From Apostichopus japonicus (taxonomy: Eukaryota; Echinodermata; Holothuroidea; Aspidochirotida; Stichopodidae): DNA of 64,000 nucleotides. The stretch lies in the NCBI RefSeq assembly GCF_037975245.1, contig NC_092577.1:5403501-5467500 (forward strand). The letters run 5' to 3'. The position numbers were made by a program, and so were the translations under genes. The notes beneath the pieces are model-generated. The model worked only from the letters and a program-made list of their open reading frames with translations. It did no database searches and was not told where the DNA came from. Below, in pieces: positions 42,026-53,885 of the stretch (the first letter of the stretch is position 1; every line of letters starts with the position of its first letter).

Positions 42026-42509
42026 AGGAATGTAGGTCTACATATATTCACTTCCGACAACAATTTACCCACACCCGATAACAGTTTTCAACAGCCAATC
42101 GCTGCTCTTGTTAGAAGCGGAGCACGGCACTGGTTATTATATACCGATTGTCACCAGTTACCCAACATACACAAATGTTACTATATGTAGGCCTAGGATA
42201 CTAGTCTATAGCCTTAGTCCCTAGCATTATTCGGTCATACCATGGGATAGCCGCCTACATCCATGATAAGAAAGCGCCTAACGTTAGGTCTGAGCTTGTT
42301 GTAGGCTAAATTTGCCTTTATCTAGGCTATAGAATGATTATCCCGCCTATTAGTGTAAAGTATGTATAAAGAGCAGCGATTGGCTAATACTAGTTGATTA
42401 CCCTCTTTATCGCATCATATTGTCTATAGTTAGTCCATTCTCATTGTATTGAAAGGATTGGGACTTTTTGAAAACATTTAATGACTTTTAACTTTTGGCG
42501 TTCTTCCGG
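42026..42509. other. Intergenic, no gene recognised
   Basis: Somewhat more GC-rich than neighbours. The words AGCGATTGGCTAAT (42,373) and CCAATCGCTGCT (42,097) form an inverted pair about 270 bp apart. They could be ends of a small element, but no target duplication was found. Confidence 0.4.
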
Positions 42510-42585
42510 AGGATGGAACTGAACTCGACCCATAATCCTTTGTAATCTTGATGTCACTGGTTCGAGTCCCGATTTAGCCGCAAAA
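42510..42585 (+). other. tRNA-like or SINE-like segment
   Basis: GGTTCGAGTCCCGAT at 42,561-42,575 is a good internal B box of tRNA-type promoters. A CCCATAATCC segment about 25 bases upstream resembles a CAT anticodon loop. The acceptor stem does not pair convincingly and no clear A box is seen, so it is a degraded tRNA copy or a SINE head rather than a working tRNA gene. Confidence 0.3.
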
Positions 42586-42599
42586 TTCTTTGCTCTTTT

Positions 42600-43218
42600 G
42601 AAACTGTTTATAATTTTATCGCTCTTTTCTTTATTTCTGTCTCTCGTAATAATGGTTTTATTCGTGAGAGAATTTGGCCTCTTCTTGTCAAGATATTATT
42701 TAACCATCGCCCCTAGTCTGATCCACAACTTACATCATTCCCGTGATATACAGACATATTACGTGCATGAGATAACATGCATCGAAACAATTTCAATCTT
42801 ATTACATCCACATAGTTAAAAGTAAACATGTATGTAGCAAGTACTCCGAACGGTTGATATGACAGAATAAACACGGAACGCCATAAAAATCAGACATGAA
42901 TTGTATATCAAATAAAGTCTTTGATTCTGTCAACTAATAACCATAAACTTTGAAACAAGTTACCATTATGAACTGATTCCTACAAATATCTATTTAGCGT
43001 CCATGCTCGTATTTCAGAACGTCACATGATCTGCAAGGCTCCATCTTGTCAATTGGATGTTCTTCTTCCCCGTTTCCGTATATTCTTCTTCCGTGATTTT
43101 CTTCTGTTATTGAAGGATTAACGGATTCTAGACTTAAATTCTACTCTGGATGATAAATCCACAAATGCGATGATTGTACTGGTAAGTAACGCACATAAGG
43201 CAGTAATGGTGTGAAGAT
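42600..43218. other. Intergenic, no gene recognised
   Basis: A 73-codon frame (42,598-42,819) is hydrophobic at its start but has no partner or motif. Confidence 0.45.
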
Positions 43219-43990
43219 ATGTACTGATATACTAAACACGTCATTAATAACATAGGCTATGTACTGATATACTAAACTATATATATGTATATGTATATGC
43301 AAATGTAAATGTAAATGAAAATGCAAATGCAAATGCAAATGTAAATGTAAATGTCTATGTCTATGTCTATGTCTATGTCTATGCCTATGTGCCTATGCCT
43401 ATATGCCTATGCCTATGTGCCTATGCCTATGTGCCTATGCCTATGTGCCTATGCCTATGTGCCTATGCCTATGTGCCTATGCCTATGTGCCTATGCCTAT
43501 GTGCCTATGCCTATGTGCCTATGCCTATGTGCCTATGCCTATGTGCCTATGCCTATGTGCCTATGCCTATGTGTCTATGCCTATGTGCCTATGCCTATGT
43601 GCCTATGCCTGTGTGCCTATGCCTGTGTGCCTATGTGCCTATGCCTATGTGCCTATGCCTGTGTGCCTTTGCCTGTGTGCCTATGCCTGTGTGCCTATGC
43701 CTGTGTGCCTATGCCTGTGTGCCTATGCCTGTGTGCCTAAGCCTGTGTGCCTATGCCTGTGTGCCTATGCCTGATACTGATATACTAAACACGTCATTAA
43801 TATCATAGGCTATGTACTGATATACTAAACTATATATATGTATATGTATATGCAAATGTAAATGAAATTGAAATGAAAATGAAAATGAAAATGAAAATGA
43901 AAATGAAAATGAAAATGAAAATGTATATGTCTATGTCTATGTCGATGCCTATGCGCCTATGCCTATGCCTTGCCTATGCCTATGCATATG
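43219..43990 (+). repeat. Duplicated flank plus (GTGCCTATGCCTAT)n and (GAAAAT)n arrays
   Basis: A unit of about 90 bp with GTACTGATATACTAAACACG and TAGGCTATGTACTGATATAC occurs at 43,219-43,310 and again at 43,774-43,865, bracketing a 14-bp array (about 43,380-43,775). A hexanucleotide GAAAAT array follows at 43,872-43,922. Because 14 is not a multiple of three and the unit lacks stops, all three plus frames are open over the array and give the same periodic peptide. These frames are not genes. Confidence 0.9.
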
Positions 43991-44003
43991 CATATGTATA
44001 TAT

Positions 44004-45953
44004 CAGGCGCGTATCCAGGGGGGGCGTTGGGGGCGCGCGCCCCCCGGGTAAGGAAGAGAGGAGAGAAAAAAAGAGAAGAAAAAAGGGAAAAGGAGGGGGG
44101 AAGAAAAGGAGGAGAGGAAGGAAGGGAAAAGAAAAAGAAAAAAGAGAGAAAAGGAAAAAAGGAGGGAGTAGAAGATATATAGCCAAGACCTCGGGAAGAG
44201 AAAGAGGAACAGTCATAGTTAAAGCGCTGATCCCTATTATATACACATGGTAGCCAGTGACAGATCAAGGATATCGGAGGGGTTGTGCGCCTCACCCTAC
44301 CCCTTACACCGACAACTCCATTTTTGACGTTTCCATTTTTCCTCTCTCACTAATGTATCTATATAAATACTATATATGGTCTATCATAACGCGTGTGTGT
44401 GTATGGACGCCTTAAACAATTGTACAATTGTGCTATATGGAACCAACTGTGGCTGGTCTTGAACTCGACCGAGTCGTCGGGGAACATGACGCATTTCGGG
44501 AAGGGGCGACCGCCCCCCCCGAGCAAATTTTCTTTATGACATCGCTAGTAATTTCAAAATAGACAATGCTTAGATGCAACTTACAAGGCCTGGGAAGTGT
44601 CATTTCCAGCGATCTGGGAGGCATTTTCGGCCAAAATTTTTATTGAACGCTTCGCGCCAACTCATGGTGGCGCTTCGCTTAGATAGTTTGCCTACAGGCT
44701 TCGCCCTTCTCTTGGCAATTACTCGCTACACGCCTGTTCGAATTTGTAAAGCAAAGAGCAGATATAACATCATATCAGTGAGCATTGAATGCATGTTCCA
44801 CGATGAACAGCCCCAAAAACTGTCTTCGTGTGTAGTCAAAGGCGTAGGAGCCCAATTGGATTTGGGGGCTGTAATGACTTGCCCGAAAAAAAAGCCAAAA
44901 TTTTTCGCGCGCGAAGCGCGCGTTCAACATATCGATGCCAATATCATATAAGCAAGTATCGGTCATTACATCAAATGGCATCGTTTACTGTACGGTCCGT
45001 CAAAGTTGCACAGTATACCGCCGGATGCTAATGTAAACAACCAAATGTCTTATGTAGATGGAGAAAAAGCATACAGGTCCAATTATGTCAAAACTCTCTT
45101 TTACAGTAGTAATGTCGGCCAAGCTTACAACTTTAGTTTAATTACCAAGGAGATCATTTTTAAGCTATTCATTGCTATTTATTTTTCTTTCAGTAGGTGC
45201 CCGAAAAAATGGGGAAAAAAATGGTTGCGGGGGGGGGGGGCTGCAGCCCCCGCCTCCTACGGGACCCACGCCTATGTGTGTAGTGTTCGGTTCGATATAC
45301 CTGATATCGGAAATATCTGCTATTTTTCATTTCCTTCAACCAAGTTTTATAATAGCCATTATAAGAGGTTGCAATATTTCTACACCAAGAAATTAACTGT
45401 GTGGGAATTTTCCAAAATTTCCTCACCAACATTCTTCATCATACTTTCCTCTACTCGTGCAATTTTGACCTGTCTGTTAGGGGTTCGAGGAGGTTTTTCT
45501 TTATTGGTTGTCCATAGATTGAATTTTGTGCAACATTATGGGTATGTTTTGAAGTGATTTTATTCACGAGAAATGGGAATTTTCAAATTCTCAACAAATA
45601 ATGGGCTTAAAACCTTGAAAAGTGGGGCTTTCGGATATTGTGGGCCGTAACGTAGAATTACCTAGAAAAGCAATGATCCATAGGACATGCAATCAGGTCG
45701 AACATGATGCGTGACTGGTGACAATCTTCAAAAAGGTTATGGATGGAAAAAAAACTTTTGGGAAATACTTGGTTCTCAGGCAAAAGGACACATCTGGTTG
45801 GTCATTTTCAAGCCCGAGAAGTGCCATTTCCCGTGATCTGGGGGGGTATCAAAACCAAAAATTTTCTTGTACGCTCCGCGCCAACCGATGGTGGCGCTCC
45901 GCTTAGATAGTAATTCGCGCCCCCCGGGTTAGAAAATCCTGGATACGCGCCTG
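44004..45953. mobile_element. hAT-like non-autonomous DNA element
   Basis: Inverted termini begin CAGGCGCGTATCCAGG (44,004) and end CCTGGATACGCGCCTG (45,938-45,953), continuing inward with CCCCCCGGGT...AG. CAG...CTG ends of this kind are typical of hAT-like non-autonomous families. Both flanks are TATATA-rich, so an 8-bp target duplication cannot be read reliably. The interior has a purine-rich GGAAAAG stretch (44,050-44,180), a poly-G tract (45,230), and two direct copies of a block (about 44,595-44,690 and 45,815-45,910) containing GTGCCATTTCC-type and GATGGTGGCGCTCCGCTTAG-type words. No transposase. Frames within it are low complexity or unsupported. Confidence 0.78.
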
Positions 45954-45974
45954 TATATACACACATACAATCAG

Positions 45975-47100
45975 CGTTCAGGTCTTCGAATCAAATCTAC
46001 TGATATAAAAAATATCATTGAAATCTGTTCTTCTGTTAAGGTACTCCTGGACGAGTATGATGAGCTTCCTGATAGTGACGGTGCTACCGGAAGCGACGTA
46101 GAACGCATCCTTACGAGGAGAATATTGATGTTACGCTGACAAGAAGCTATCTTCCGAAGGAGGTCTATGACAAATCAAGCACAAAATATGTTAGGTTAGT
46201 TGGCTTTGACGAAAAAACACGTGACCAGTACATTTGCAAGGCTGTTACTGGGGAAGATCAAGAAAGCATTGCTAAATTTAAGCGCGCTATAAAATCTTAC
46301 CCGATCTTTGATGAATTATGTCAGGTGCCTCTTTTCTTTGTTATGATTCTCACAAAACTTATGTAAAAGTACTGTTTATAACATTTAATTCAGTTACAGA
46401 GTTTTTCCGCTACATGATGAAGTGTTTTCACAAGAGCAATAAATCAATGGATAGGAACACGAAACCAGAAAATGTTACATATGAGCTGATATTCACTGAA
46501 CTAAGTAAAGTAGCATTTGAAGGTCTCTTCGGTGAAAACCAACAGCTATCGTGGCGTAAGGATGGACTCTGTACACGACTAGGTCAAGGGTTTTGTCAAC
46601 ATTATATTGCAATTGGTATCTTAGTAGAGGAAGAAATGTCTGATGAGACAAACGAACAGACTGCTACTACAGACATACATGCGTAGGGTTCTACCATAAC
46701 ATATTTTGTGAAACGTTTGCGTGTTTTAGACTGATGGAAATAATTGTATTTGCTACAAGACATTCATTTGAGCTGAAGCACCTCTATCAATTCACCTGTG
46801 GCATTCACTCAGCAGTAGGGAAGAGCATAATATAATACTTGAAGGGAAGAAAAGACTGTGGTAAGTTTACGGTGGTAAGTTTGCCATCCTCTGTATTCTG
46901 GAACAAACTGGAGAGGTAGATGGAATCAGTGACACCGTCATGCATCTATGTTCTCGTGAAGTGCATATCGATGGAGGCTCACACAGTAGACTACTACAGA
47001 GATCTACCATACATCTACTGGAGATTGCCGTCAGATATGACGTAAGTATTAATAATAAAATGTTACTCCTTTCACGGATTGAGTTGGTAGAAACTTGAGC
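45975..47100 (+). pseudogene. NACHT-domain (NLR-type) gene remnant
   Basis: Reading in shifting frames, the DNA encodes KNIIEICSSVKVLLDEYDEL (NACHT Walker B region), TLTRSYLPKEVY (sensor region), VRLVGFDEKTRDQYI, FDELCQVPLFFVMIL, then the winged-helix-like FFRYMMKCFHKS, ELSKVAFEGLFGENQQ and FCQHYIAIGILVEEE. Further on come a GFYHNIFCETFACF segment and FAILCILEQTGEVDG...LLEIAVRYD. This order matches invertebrate NLR proteins from mid-NACHT through the helical region before the repeats. The P-loop part is missing at the left, where the hAT-like element ends at 45,953. At least three frame breaks (about 46,120, 46,330 and 46,685) and a stop near 46,832 show it is a pseudogene. NLRs are cytosolic sensors of microbes or damage. 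Confidence 0.87.
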
Positions 47101-49966
47101 TGAATACCAGTGTAACCGTGACACAAATTCAATTACAGTAAACGCAATCTGATAGATGAAACCCAAAGTAAGATTCCTGATAACATCTGTCATGTTATCT
47201 TCCCATAATGGAATCATGATGGAAACGTGTGCTGAATATATAGTGTATAGTAAAGTTAAAAGTAATATAAGCATAACATTAACAACAAGACCATAGACTT
47301 CCTTTAACCAGCAGGACGTTGTCACTTTGTAAATGACAGATCATTAGTTTATAAACAAAAGGAAAACATCTTATTTGAAGCACTGATTGTTCTAATTCAT
47401 GCAGTTATTAGTTCCATTTTACAGGTTTTTTTTTTACAATAGCATATAAACTTTACCATATTATTTTTTATTATGAATTAGTATCAACATGTTTGAAAGA
47501 TATTCGATCTATTATATAAGGAACAAATTTTAATACGAATCATTTAAAAAAATGGAAACTTAAATACCTTGATCTGCATAGTCAAGAAACATAGGAACAA
47601 ATTAACCATGACAGTACCATATATGCAGAAGACTAAGAAAAAAATCAAAAATCCCTTAAGTAACCAAATGATGGCTTCTGAAAGAAGGTCCATTACACCC
47701 TAGCGGTCCCTAACCAGACATGCATAGGAAAACTCATTAACCTTGAGGGTATTTACACTATGATTTTCTATGAATTCAAGGACGACCAACTTATGAGTAA
47801 AAGCATTTTGCAAATCGAATTATTAATTAAAAAAAGGTCAATAATAGCATTGTCATCACTAGAGATGTATGATGCATAGGCAGAGAGGTATTGGACGTTG
47901 GGTGGGGTTGCCACAGGAGTCTTAGTTTACAAATCTCGCAAATTTTCATAAGATAAATGCAATTTGAAATGAGTCACTGTGAATGTACGTTGTAACATAT
48001 CAAAAATAAAGCATACCCTAGCATTTATACTTTTTTTAAATGAATTTTCAGTAGTGTTGTTTTAAAAATAGACTCAATATACATTATGAGGACCAAACTT
48101 TAAGGCAAAGCCTTCAAATGTTAAGACTAAAATACCTTTATCTGAAGAGTCACTAATATACACTAAAATACACTAATGGAGATGTTCATATTGTTATAAC
48201 TGGTGGGGAGGGGTTTATTGTACAAGTTGCATCTAAACATATTTAATTTGGTGATCTCGTGTTTTAGAAATTTACACGTAGAAATTAAAAATTAATTCGG
48301 CAAAATTGCTTTGTTAGGGAAACCTAGGGCTTTGCGTTACTTTAAAGGCTCAGCTTTATTCTTTATTTTACAGGTAATTGAATATATAAAAGCACTGTAG
48401 GGTAATCTGATGGTTGCCGTAGCCTATATATGATGACAGGAATCCATATGTGGAATTTAGGTGTAAATTAATTGCAAGGTTTAAGTTATCATTATCGCGC
48501 AGGCCACGGTCTTACATACTAAACTATTGCATGTAAAGGGCTATGAGCTGACCATGTTAGGAAAGATAGAACAAACACCGTCTTCAACCATCACACCCTC
48601 CACCCCATCTCCCCTATTCCCCTAGTCATTCCACTTTACTCGAAGACAAACCAGGAGACCATCATCTCCCATTTAAGTGAGATGCAGCTTTTGTGTCACA
48701 GAGCGCGTGACATATGTCTCCAAGCGTTGAATCACATTTGTCATCTTATATCAAGTGAAATATAGGTTTACTGTATACTATGGAAACTGTACGACTCGTG
48801 ATTTGTATGTCAATACTTAAAACATCAAACAAACATTCAATTCGTTCCAGGCGTAAGGAAGAGGGGAGAAGGGCTGGTTAACACTTGAATAACAAACACT
48901 GTTCTTTTAGACATTTGGAAGCAACACACTGTTTGATGATACAATGTATCGAGCTACCAAACTCATTGGTAGTGTGGTTTAGATTCAATTCTAACCAGTA
49001 CTCTACATACGGACAACATCCTTACTAAGGTTAATAGTGTAACTATAAATTCAATGTACAATACAAAACAAACAATAACTCACACTTTTAAGTTTAGCTG
49101 GAGTCTAACAAGTAATTATAATATACATAAAGTGTAATTATACAACTATAAATGAACATCGTATAACTGGCTGGGAATGATAAACAAAGAAAAAGAGGAT
49201 TTAAGTTTAAACAGTAAACAATAATCAGCATCTCATGAATACTCATATACATAAGCATAAAAGAGCATAAAATACGTCATTAGCCTTAGCTGACCGTCCT
49301 TGAAATGCATTGGATTTACAGTTAGATAGGAGTCGCATTACCTTCCACGTTAAAGTTCTGTATATAAAGGCGAACATGAATTATGAATGGTTTGGCCTAC
49401 GTCATGGACCGAAACGTTAAAACATTTTACAAAATTAGTGAGAATGGATAGAGATGAAAGAGTATTCCCTAATCTGTAATGTTTTCCATAAGTTGTGAGG
49501 TTGTTGAAACATAACCAATACTGTTCTACACTTACCATTAATGTGATTACCATAACAGTGAGAAAATATCAGATGATTAGCCATTTATTTTCCTTATCAG
49601 CACAGTATGAAAACTTTTGTCAAAAACTGTTAACTACAAGCGGAGAAGAAAATCGCCTAATAGCTGGCTTCAGGATCATTTAAGTTAACCTTTTGTAGAG
49701 AAAAGAAAATGATGTGCATGGCTCAGTTCTAAAGATAGTAGATATTGAGGATATCGGTCAGAAATAGATATGTGTATGTCTCTGGCATACTACCCTGTAT
49801 CCATGGACATTCACAGAAAAAAAATCCAGAGGAAGGAAAGTACACTTCAGATTCCAATAACCAGCTAAGTTTAAAAACAATTAACCATTAAACCATCGAA
49901 ATTGAACCAGATTTTCAGGTGTCTGGAAGAAGTGGCATATACATAAGTGGTGCGGAAAACATAAAT
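47101..49966. other. Intergenic, no gene recognised
   Basis: AT-rich DNA with no supported frame, transposon end or tandem array. The first few hundred bases could hold a little more of the decayed NLR gene but I see no motif. Confidence 0.5.
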
Positions 49967-50404
49967 TAGCCTTCGCACGATTCAGCCTCATGGGCTCAAC
50001 ATTCAGGAAGGACATGACTCACTTTCTTCTGTCCCCTCCTTCTCCCCTTGTTCCCACCGCTCATCACTCCTCTTCTCATAGCGCTCTTTCACCCATTTTT
50101 CTCCACACCTTTCTATCTTTGTCCTTCTCCAGTTTATTCCCTACCCCCTTCCCTTAATCCTCTCTTTGTCCCTCCACTATTTATCTCCTACCTCTTCTCT
50201 TCCCATGTTGGTTTCATTCTTTCTTCTCTCCATCCCTTGTCTACTAATCCCCTTACATCTATCTCTTTGTGTTCACCATGCTCATTAACCTGTCTGTATT
50301 CTGTGTGTGTATTTGTCCCTTCTGTTACTGTTACTTGTCATTTAGCCTTTGAAGAAGATCCTGCCAGGATCGAAACGTCAGACCAACTTACTTTTACTCA
50401 TTCA
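49967..50404 (+). mobile_element. Penelope-like element tail, copy 2, 5'-truncated
   Basis: Begins abruptly at CCTTCGCACGATTCAGCCTC, equivalent to position about 35,917 of copy 1. It encodes only the last residues (HGLNIQEGHD), with the stop changed to TCA. It continues through the same CT-rich tail and the GATCCTGCCAGGATCGAAAC hairpin segment. It runs directly into the 43-bp satellite in the same register as copy 1. Confidence 0.85.
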
Positions 50405-51280
50405 TCCTTTTCGTAAGTATTCTAAGCTACAGATATTCATAGGTTATTCTGCCATGTAAGTTATACTATTACTAGACAAATATGGTTCGTGTGTATTCTA
50501 AGCCACAGATATTCATAGATAAATTTTTTATGCACTTGATATATGCCACAGATATACATAAATATATGAACTAATTTAGTTTTGAAAGCCACAGATATTC
50601 ATAGATTAATCCTATTCGTAAGTATTCTAAGCCACAGATGTTCATAGATTATTCTGCCATGTAAGTCATACATATCACTAGACAAATATGGTTTGAATGT
50701 ATTATAAGCCACATATATTCATAGGTACTGATAAATAAGAGAAATCATTTAGTTATGGAAGCCACAGATATTCATATATTAATCCTATTCTTAAGTAATC
50801 TAAGCCACATATATTCATAGATTATTCTACTATGTAAGCCATAAATACACCAAGACAAGTATGGTTTGTATGTTTTCTAAGCCGCAGATATTCATAGATA
50901 AATATATGTTGATAGTGATGAAAGCTATAGATATTCAAAAATGTAAGAACTAATAAAGTTTCCTAAGCTACAGATATTCATAGATAAATCCATTGTGAAG
51001 CGATGTAAGCCAAAGATATTCATAAATGAGTGAACTAATTGAGTTTGGTAGGCCGCAGATATTCATAGATTATTATTCTATGTAAGCCAAACATATTCCT
51101 AGACAAACATGGTTCGTATGTCTTCTTAGCCACATGTGTTCATAAATAAGTGGAATTATTTAGTTTTGAAAGCCAAGGAAATATTCATAGATTAATTATA
51201 TTCGTAAGTATTCTAAGCCAAAGATATTCATAGATTATTCTGCCATGTAAGTCATACATATTATAAGACAAATATGGAAC
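50405..51280 (+). repeat. 43-bp satellite, block next to Penelope copy 2
   Basis: Same monomer family as 36,346-39,480. Its first several hundred bases align with 36,350 onward in order, including the distinctive TATATGCCACAGATATACAT variant, so it is a copy of that junction and not an independent array. It ends abruptly near 51,280. Confidence 0.9.
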
Positions 51281-52380
51281 AATGTATGAAACTACATTCC
51301 TATAGCGCAAATTCATTGTGTAAGACGTTAAATGAAGTCATTAAGATAAGTTTAAAGCAATATGAAATATATTGGTTGCACATAGTTAACATGTCAGCAT
51401 AGATAAACTGCGTGGACTTGATTTAAATATAGAAATACAGTTTGACTGTTACGATGTTCGAATCAGTGACCTTAAAATTAATATAAAATACATGTATTAA
51501 TTTATCAACATATTTCAGTTTTCTATATAAACGATATTCTATACTTATTACGTGTTCAATTTCCATTAAATGTAATTACATGTATATAAATAGCCACATT
51601 TCCATTTAAACTCATTCCATGCCGTTATATGAGTTTTGCCGAGTGAAACAGAGTCATTGTTTTTACTCATAGCTAAAACATGGTTCACCAATAACTGTGT
51701 TTTGGAGGGGTTGGTTGATATTGTATAGAACTTGTACTCAAGTTTTAATGTGAGAGAAACAAAGTTGCACATTTTAATGTGTGATGCACACCTTTTTTAG
51801 AGGTTCCAGTCGAAGTTAAATATTCGATCTGAAAAAAAAAGAAATATAACATTAAGAATAAGTGTTTCAAGCCTTTTTGGTTTTAGTTTTATAGCTTTGT
51901 CAAACAAATTAGGTGTTGACTCAATTATACATGACTTCAAAATCATGTGAATTTAATTATTGATAATGCTTAAGTATAGAAAATTCTTTCAAAGTTACTT
52001 ACCATCTAAGGAATGTTGGATAGCTCTGACTAATTAATTAAAAAGAATGATAATGCATTCAAAAATAAATGATAAAGAACAAATCATTTCCCCAAATGGC
52101 ACACTCTCTAATCACCACGTTTCAATCATTGAGTTATTATGTATAAAAACATAAAGCTCTCCGTAAGTGTTAATAATATCAGATAGAATGTTTAATACAA
52201 CCCCCACCCCCCCCCCCCCCACTTTACTTGGAATGGAGATGCGCCCGTAGAAGGCTGACTGCAAAGAGAGATGTCAAGTAAACTAAGATTAGAACTTAGA
52301 TTATTTCGGAATACACAGATATACGTACAATTTTTAAAAACGCGTAATAAATCAATTATTATCCACTTAGTTTATGTCAT
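51281..52380. other. Intergenic, no gene recognised
   Basis: AT-rich, with a poly-C run at about 52,206-52,220 and (AT)n at 52,381-52,401. No supported frame. Confidence 0.5.
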
Positions 52381-52384
52381 TATA

Positions 52385-52510
52385 TATATATATATATATA
52401 TACATATCTATATAAATGAAAATCGTAATGAGTTGGAAAATCAAGAACAGTGAAAAACTTTCAGCCTCCACCGGGATTCGAACACGAACCACGGGCCCTA
52501 TATATATATG
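52385..52510 (-). mobile_element. tRNA-derived SINE-like fragment
   Basis: On the minus strand GTGGTTCGTGTTCGAATCCC near 52,480-52,497 is a B-box-type tRNA promoter segment. It is followed by GGTGGAGGCTGAAAGTTTTT and a unique tail, and ends in an AT microsatellite. (AT)n tracts flank both sides. No A box is seen, so the 5' part is lost or the element is degenerate. Confidence 0.5.
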
Positions 52511-52879
52511 TATACATATATATATATATATGTGTGTGTATGTATATATATAAGAACTTACAGCGAAAAGCAAACATGAACTTTGGGATTCATCAGATTT
52601 GTAGATAGAGTACAACTGAATAGGGAGCAGCGCCATTTTATGTTAGCATGGCAGACCAGTGCAAGACATATGATGCCATGCTACTGTTAATACTTTGATT
52701 TGCATATTCTTGGCGGATTAAATCTAGACTACCTTAAACGGTAAGTACGAGGTGACGTATTTTTATTTTATATTTTATTTTTATAAAATGCTAAAGTGAA
52801 CAATAGTCCATGCAGATTGACAGAAGTCAAGACCAAATATAGACAACAGGGTACTATAAAGGAAATCCACATGGGCCAA

Positions 52880-53885
52880 TCTGTGGTCCACATCAACTTA
52901 GAACAACTACAAGGGAGAGGCTTACTACAGCATCAGGCACAGGAAATAAGATGCTGATGCACCCTGCACTTGAAGGACTGAGCACCGTTATCAGAAATGT
53001 CACCAAATACGCTATCTGGTAGGCTGTTCCATACTTGTACCGCAGAGTGAATGAAGGTCCTGCCAGGGGAGACTGTCCTCGAAACTGGTACTGTGAAAGC
53101 ATGGCCAGGCATCGACAAGCTAGAGGGTGTATCTCTTCTAGCTACAAAGGGCTGTGCGTAGCATTGCCTTTAGGTCCGGTGGGCACGAGTTGGTGTGCAT
53201 CTTATAGAGAACAGTTGCTGCTGCCACCTGCCGTCTTAGGTGAAGAGATGAGATGTTCAACTCAGTTCGTGCTTTCTCCTCACTTGTGCCAATGATGCGA
53301 AAGGCCTTCTTCTGGATCGAGTCAAGCAGTCCTAAGGTGGTGGGCGAGGCACTCATCCATGAAAGAGAGGCATACACCATCACGCTACGGACATGAGCCT
53401 TGTAGACTGTTGCTCGTCCCCTGATGTCCAATTTGTTTGCAACTTTCCTCAGGGCACCCAGTTTCTGTCCAACTCTGGATGATACCTTGGAGATGTGTTT
53501 TGCCCAGGTCAGCTGGCTGTCAATTGTGACTCCCAGAATCTCCAGCTCCTCCTTTCCGGCCAGTTTGGAGTTGCCAAACATAAGATCCACCTTAGTAGGG
53601 TTTCTCTTTCTTGAGATTGTCAGTGCCTTGCATTTCGATGGCTCAAAGGTCACCTTCCATTTGACTGCCCAGATCCTCATTCGCTCTAGGTCTCTGTTTA
53701 AGCTTGCTGTTACCGCATTGGGATCATCTCTTGATGAGATCTCACAGTACAGAGTAGAGTCATCTGCATAGAGGTAGAGGTTGTTTTCACATTCGTCGCC
53801 CAGATCGTCGATGAACACAGAGAACAGAAGTGGTCCCAGTATTGATGGAGGAAGTACTTGATGACTGTCCAGATAAGACAACTTT
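52880..53885 (-). mobile_element. LINE reverse transcriptase, 5'-truncated
   Basis: The minus-strand frame starts near motif SILGPLLFSVFIDDL and contains the catalytic YADD (LYLYADDSTLY). It then shows the thumb and C-terminal pattern typical of non-LTR retrotransposons (EILGVTIDSQLTW, LDSIQKKAFRIIG, LNISSLHLRRQVAAA). After a frameshift near 53,135 it continues with SMPGHAFTVP, FIHSAVQVWNSLPDSV and a CRVHQHL ending. It is cut off upstream of motif B, so it is a dead 3' fragment. The clade (Jockey, CR1 or related) is not resolved. Confidence 0.88.

Noticed and set aside
42510-42585. Functional tRNA-Met gene
   Set aside because: The B box is good and a CAT loop is suggestive, but the acceptor stem does not pair and no A box is present.
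43351-43808. Three long Cys/Pro/Met-rich frames of 123-139 codons
   Set aside because: They are translations of a 14-bp microsatellite in its three frames.
43873-44295. Frames of 88-126 codons rich in Lys/Arg/Glu or Phe/Ser/Pro
   Set aside because: They are translations of the GAAAAT array and the purine-rich stretch of the hAT-like element.
46867-47325. 152-codon minus-strand frame with hydrophobic stretches
   Set aside because: Its 5' half is antisense to the NLR helical segment on the plus strand, which has clear family similarity; the hydrophobic part is AT-rich noise.
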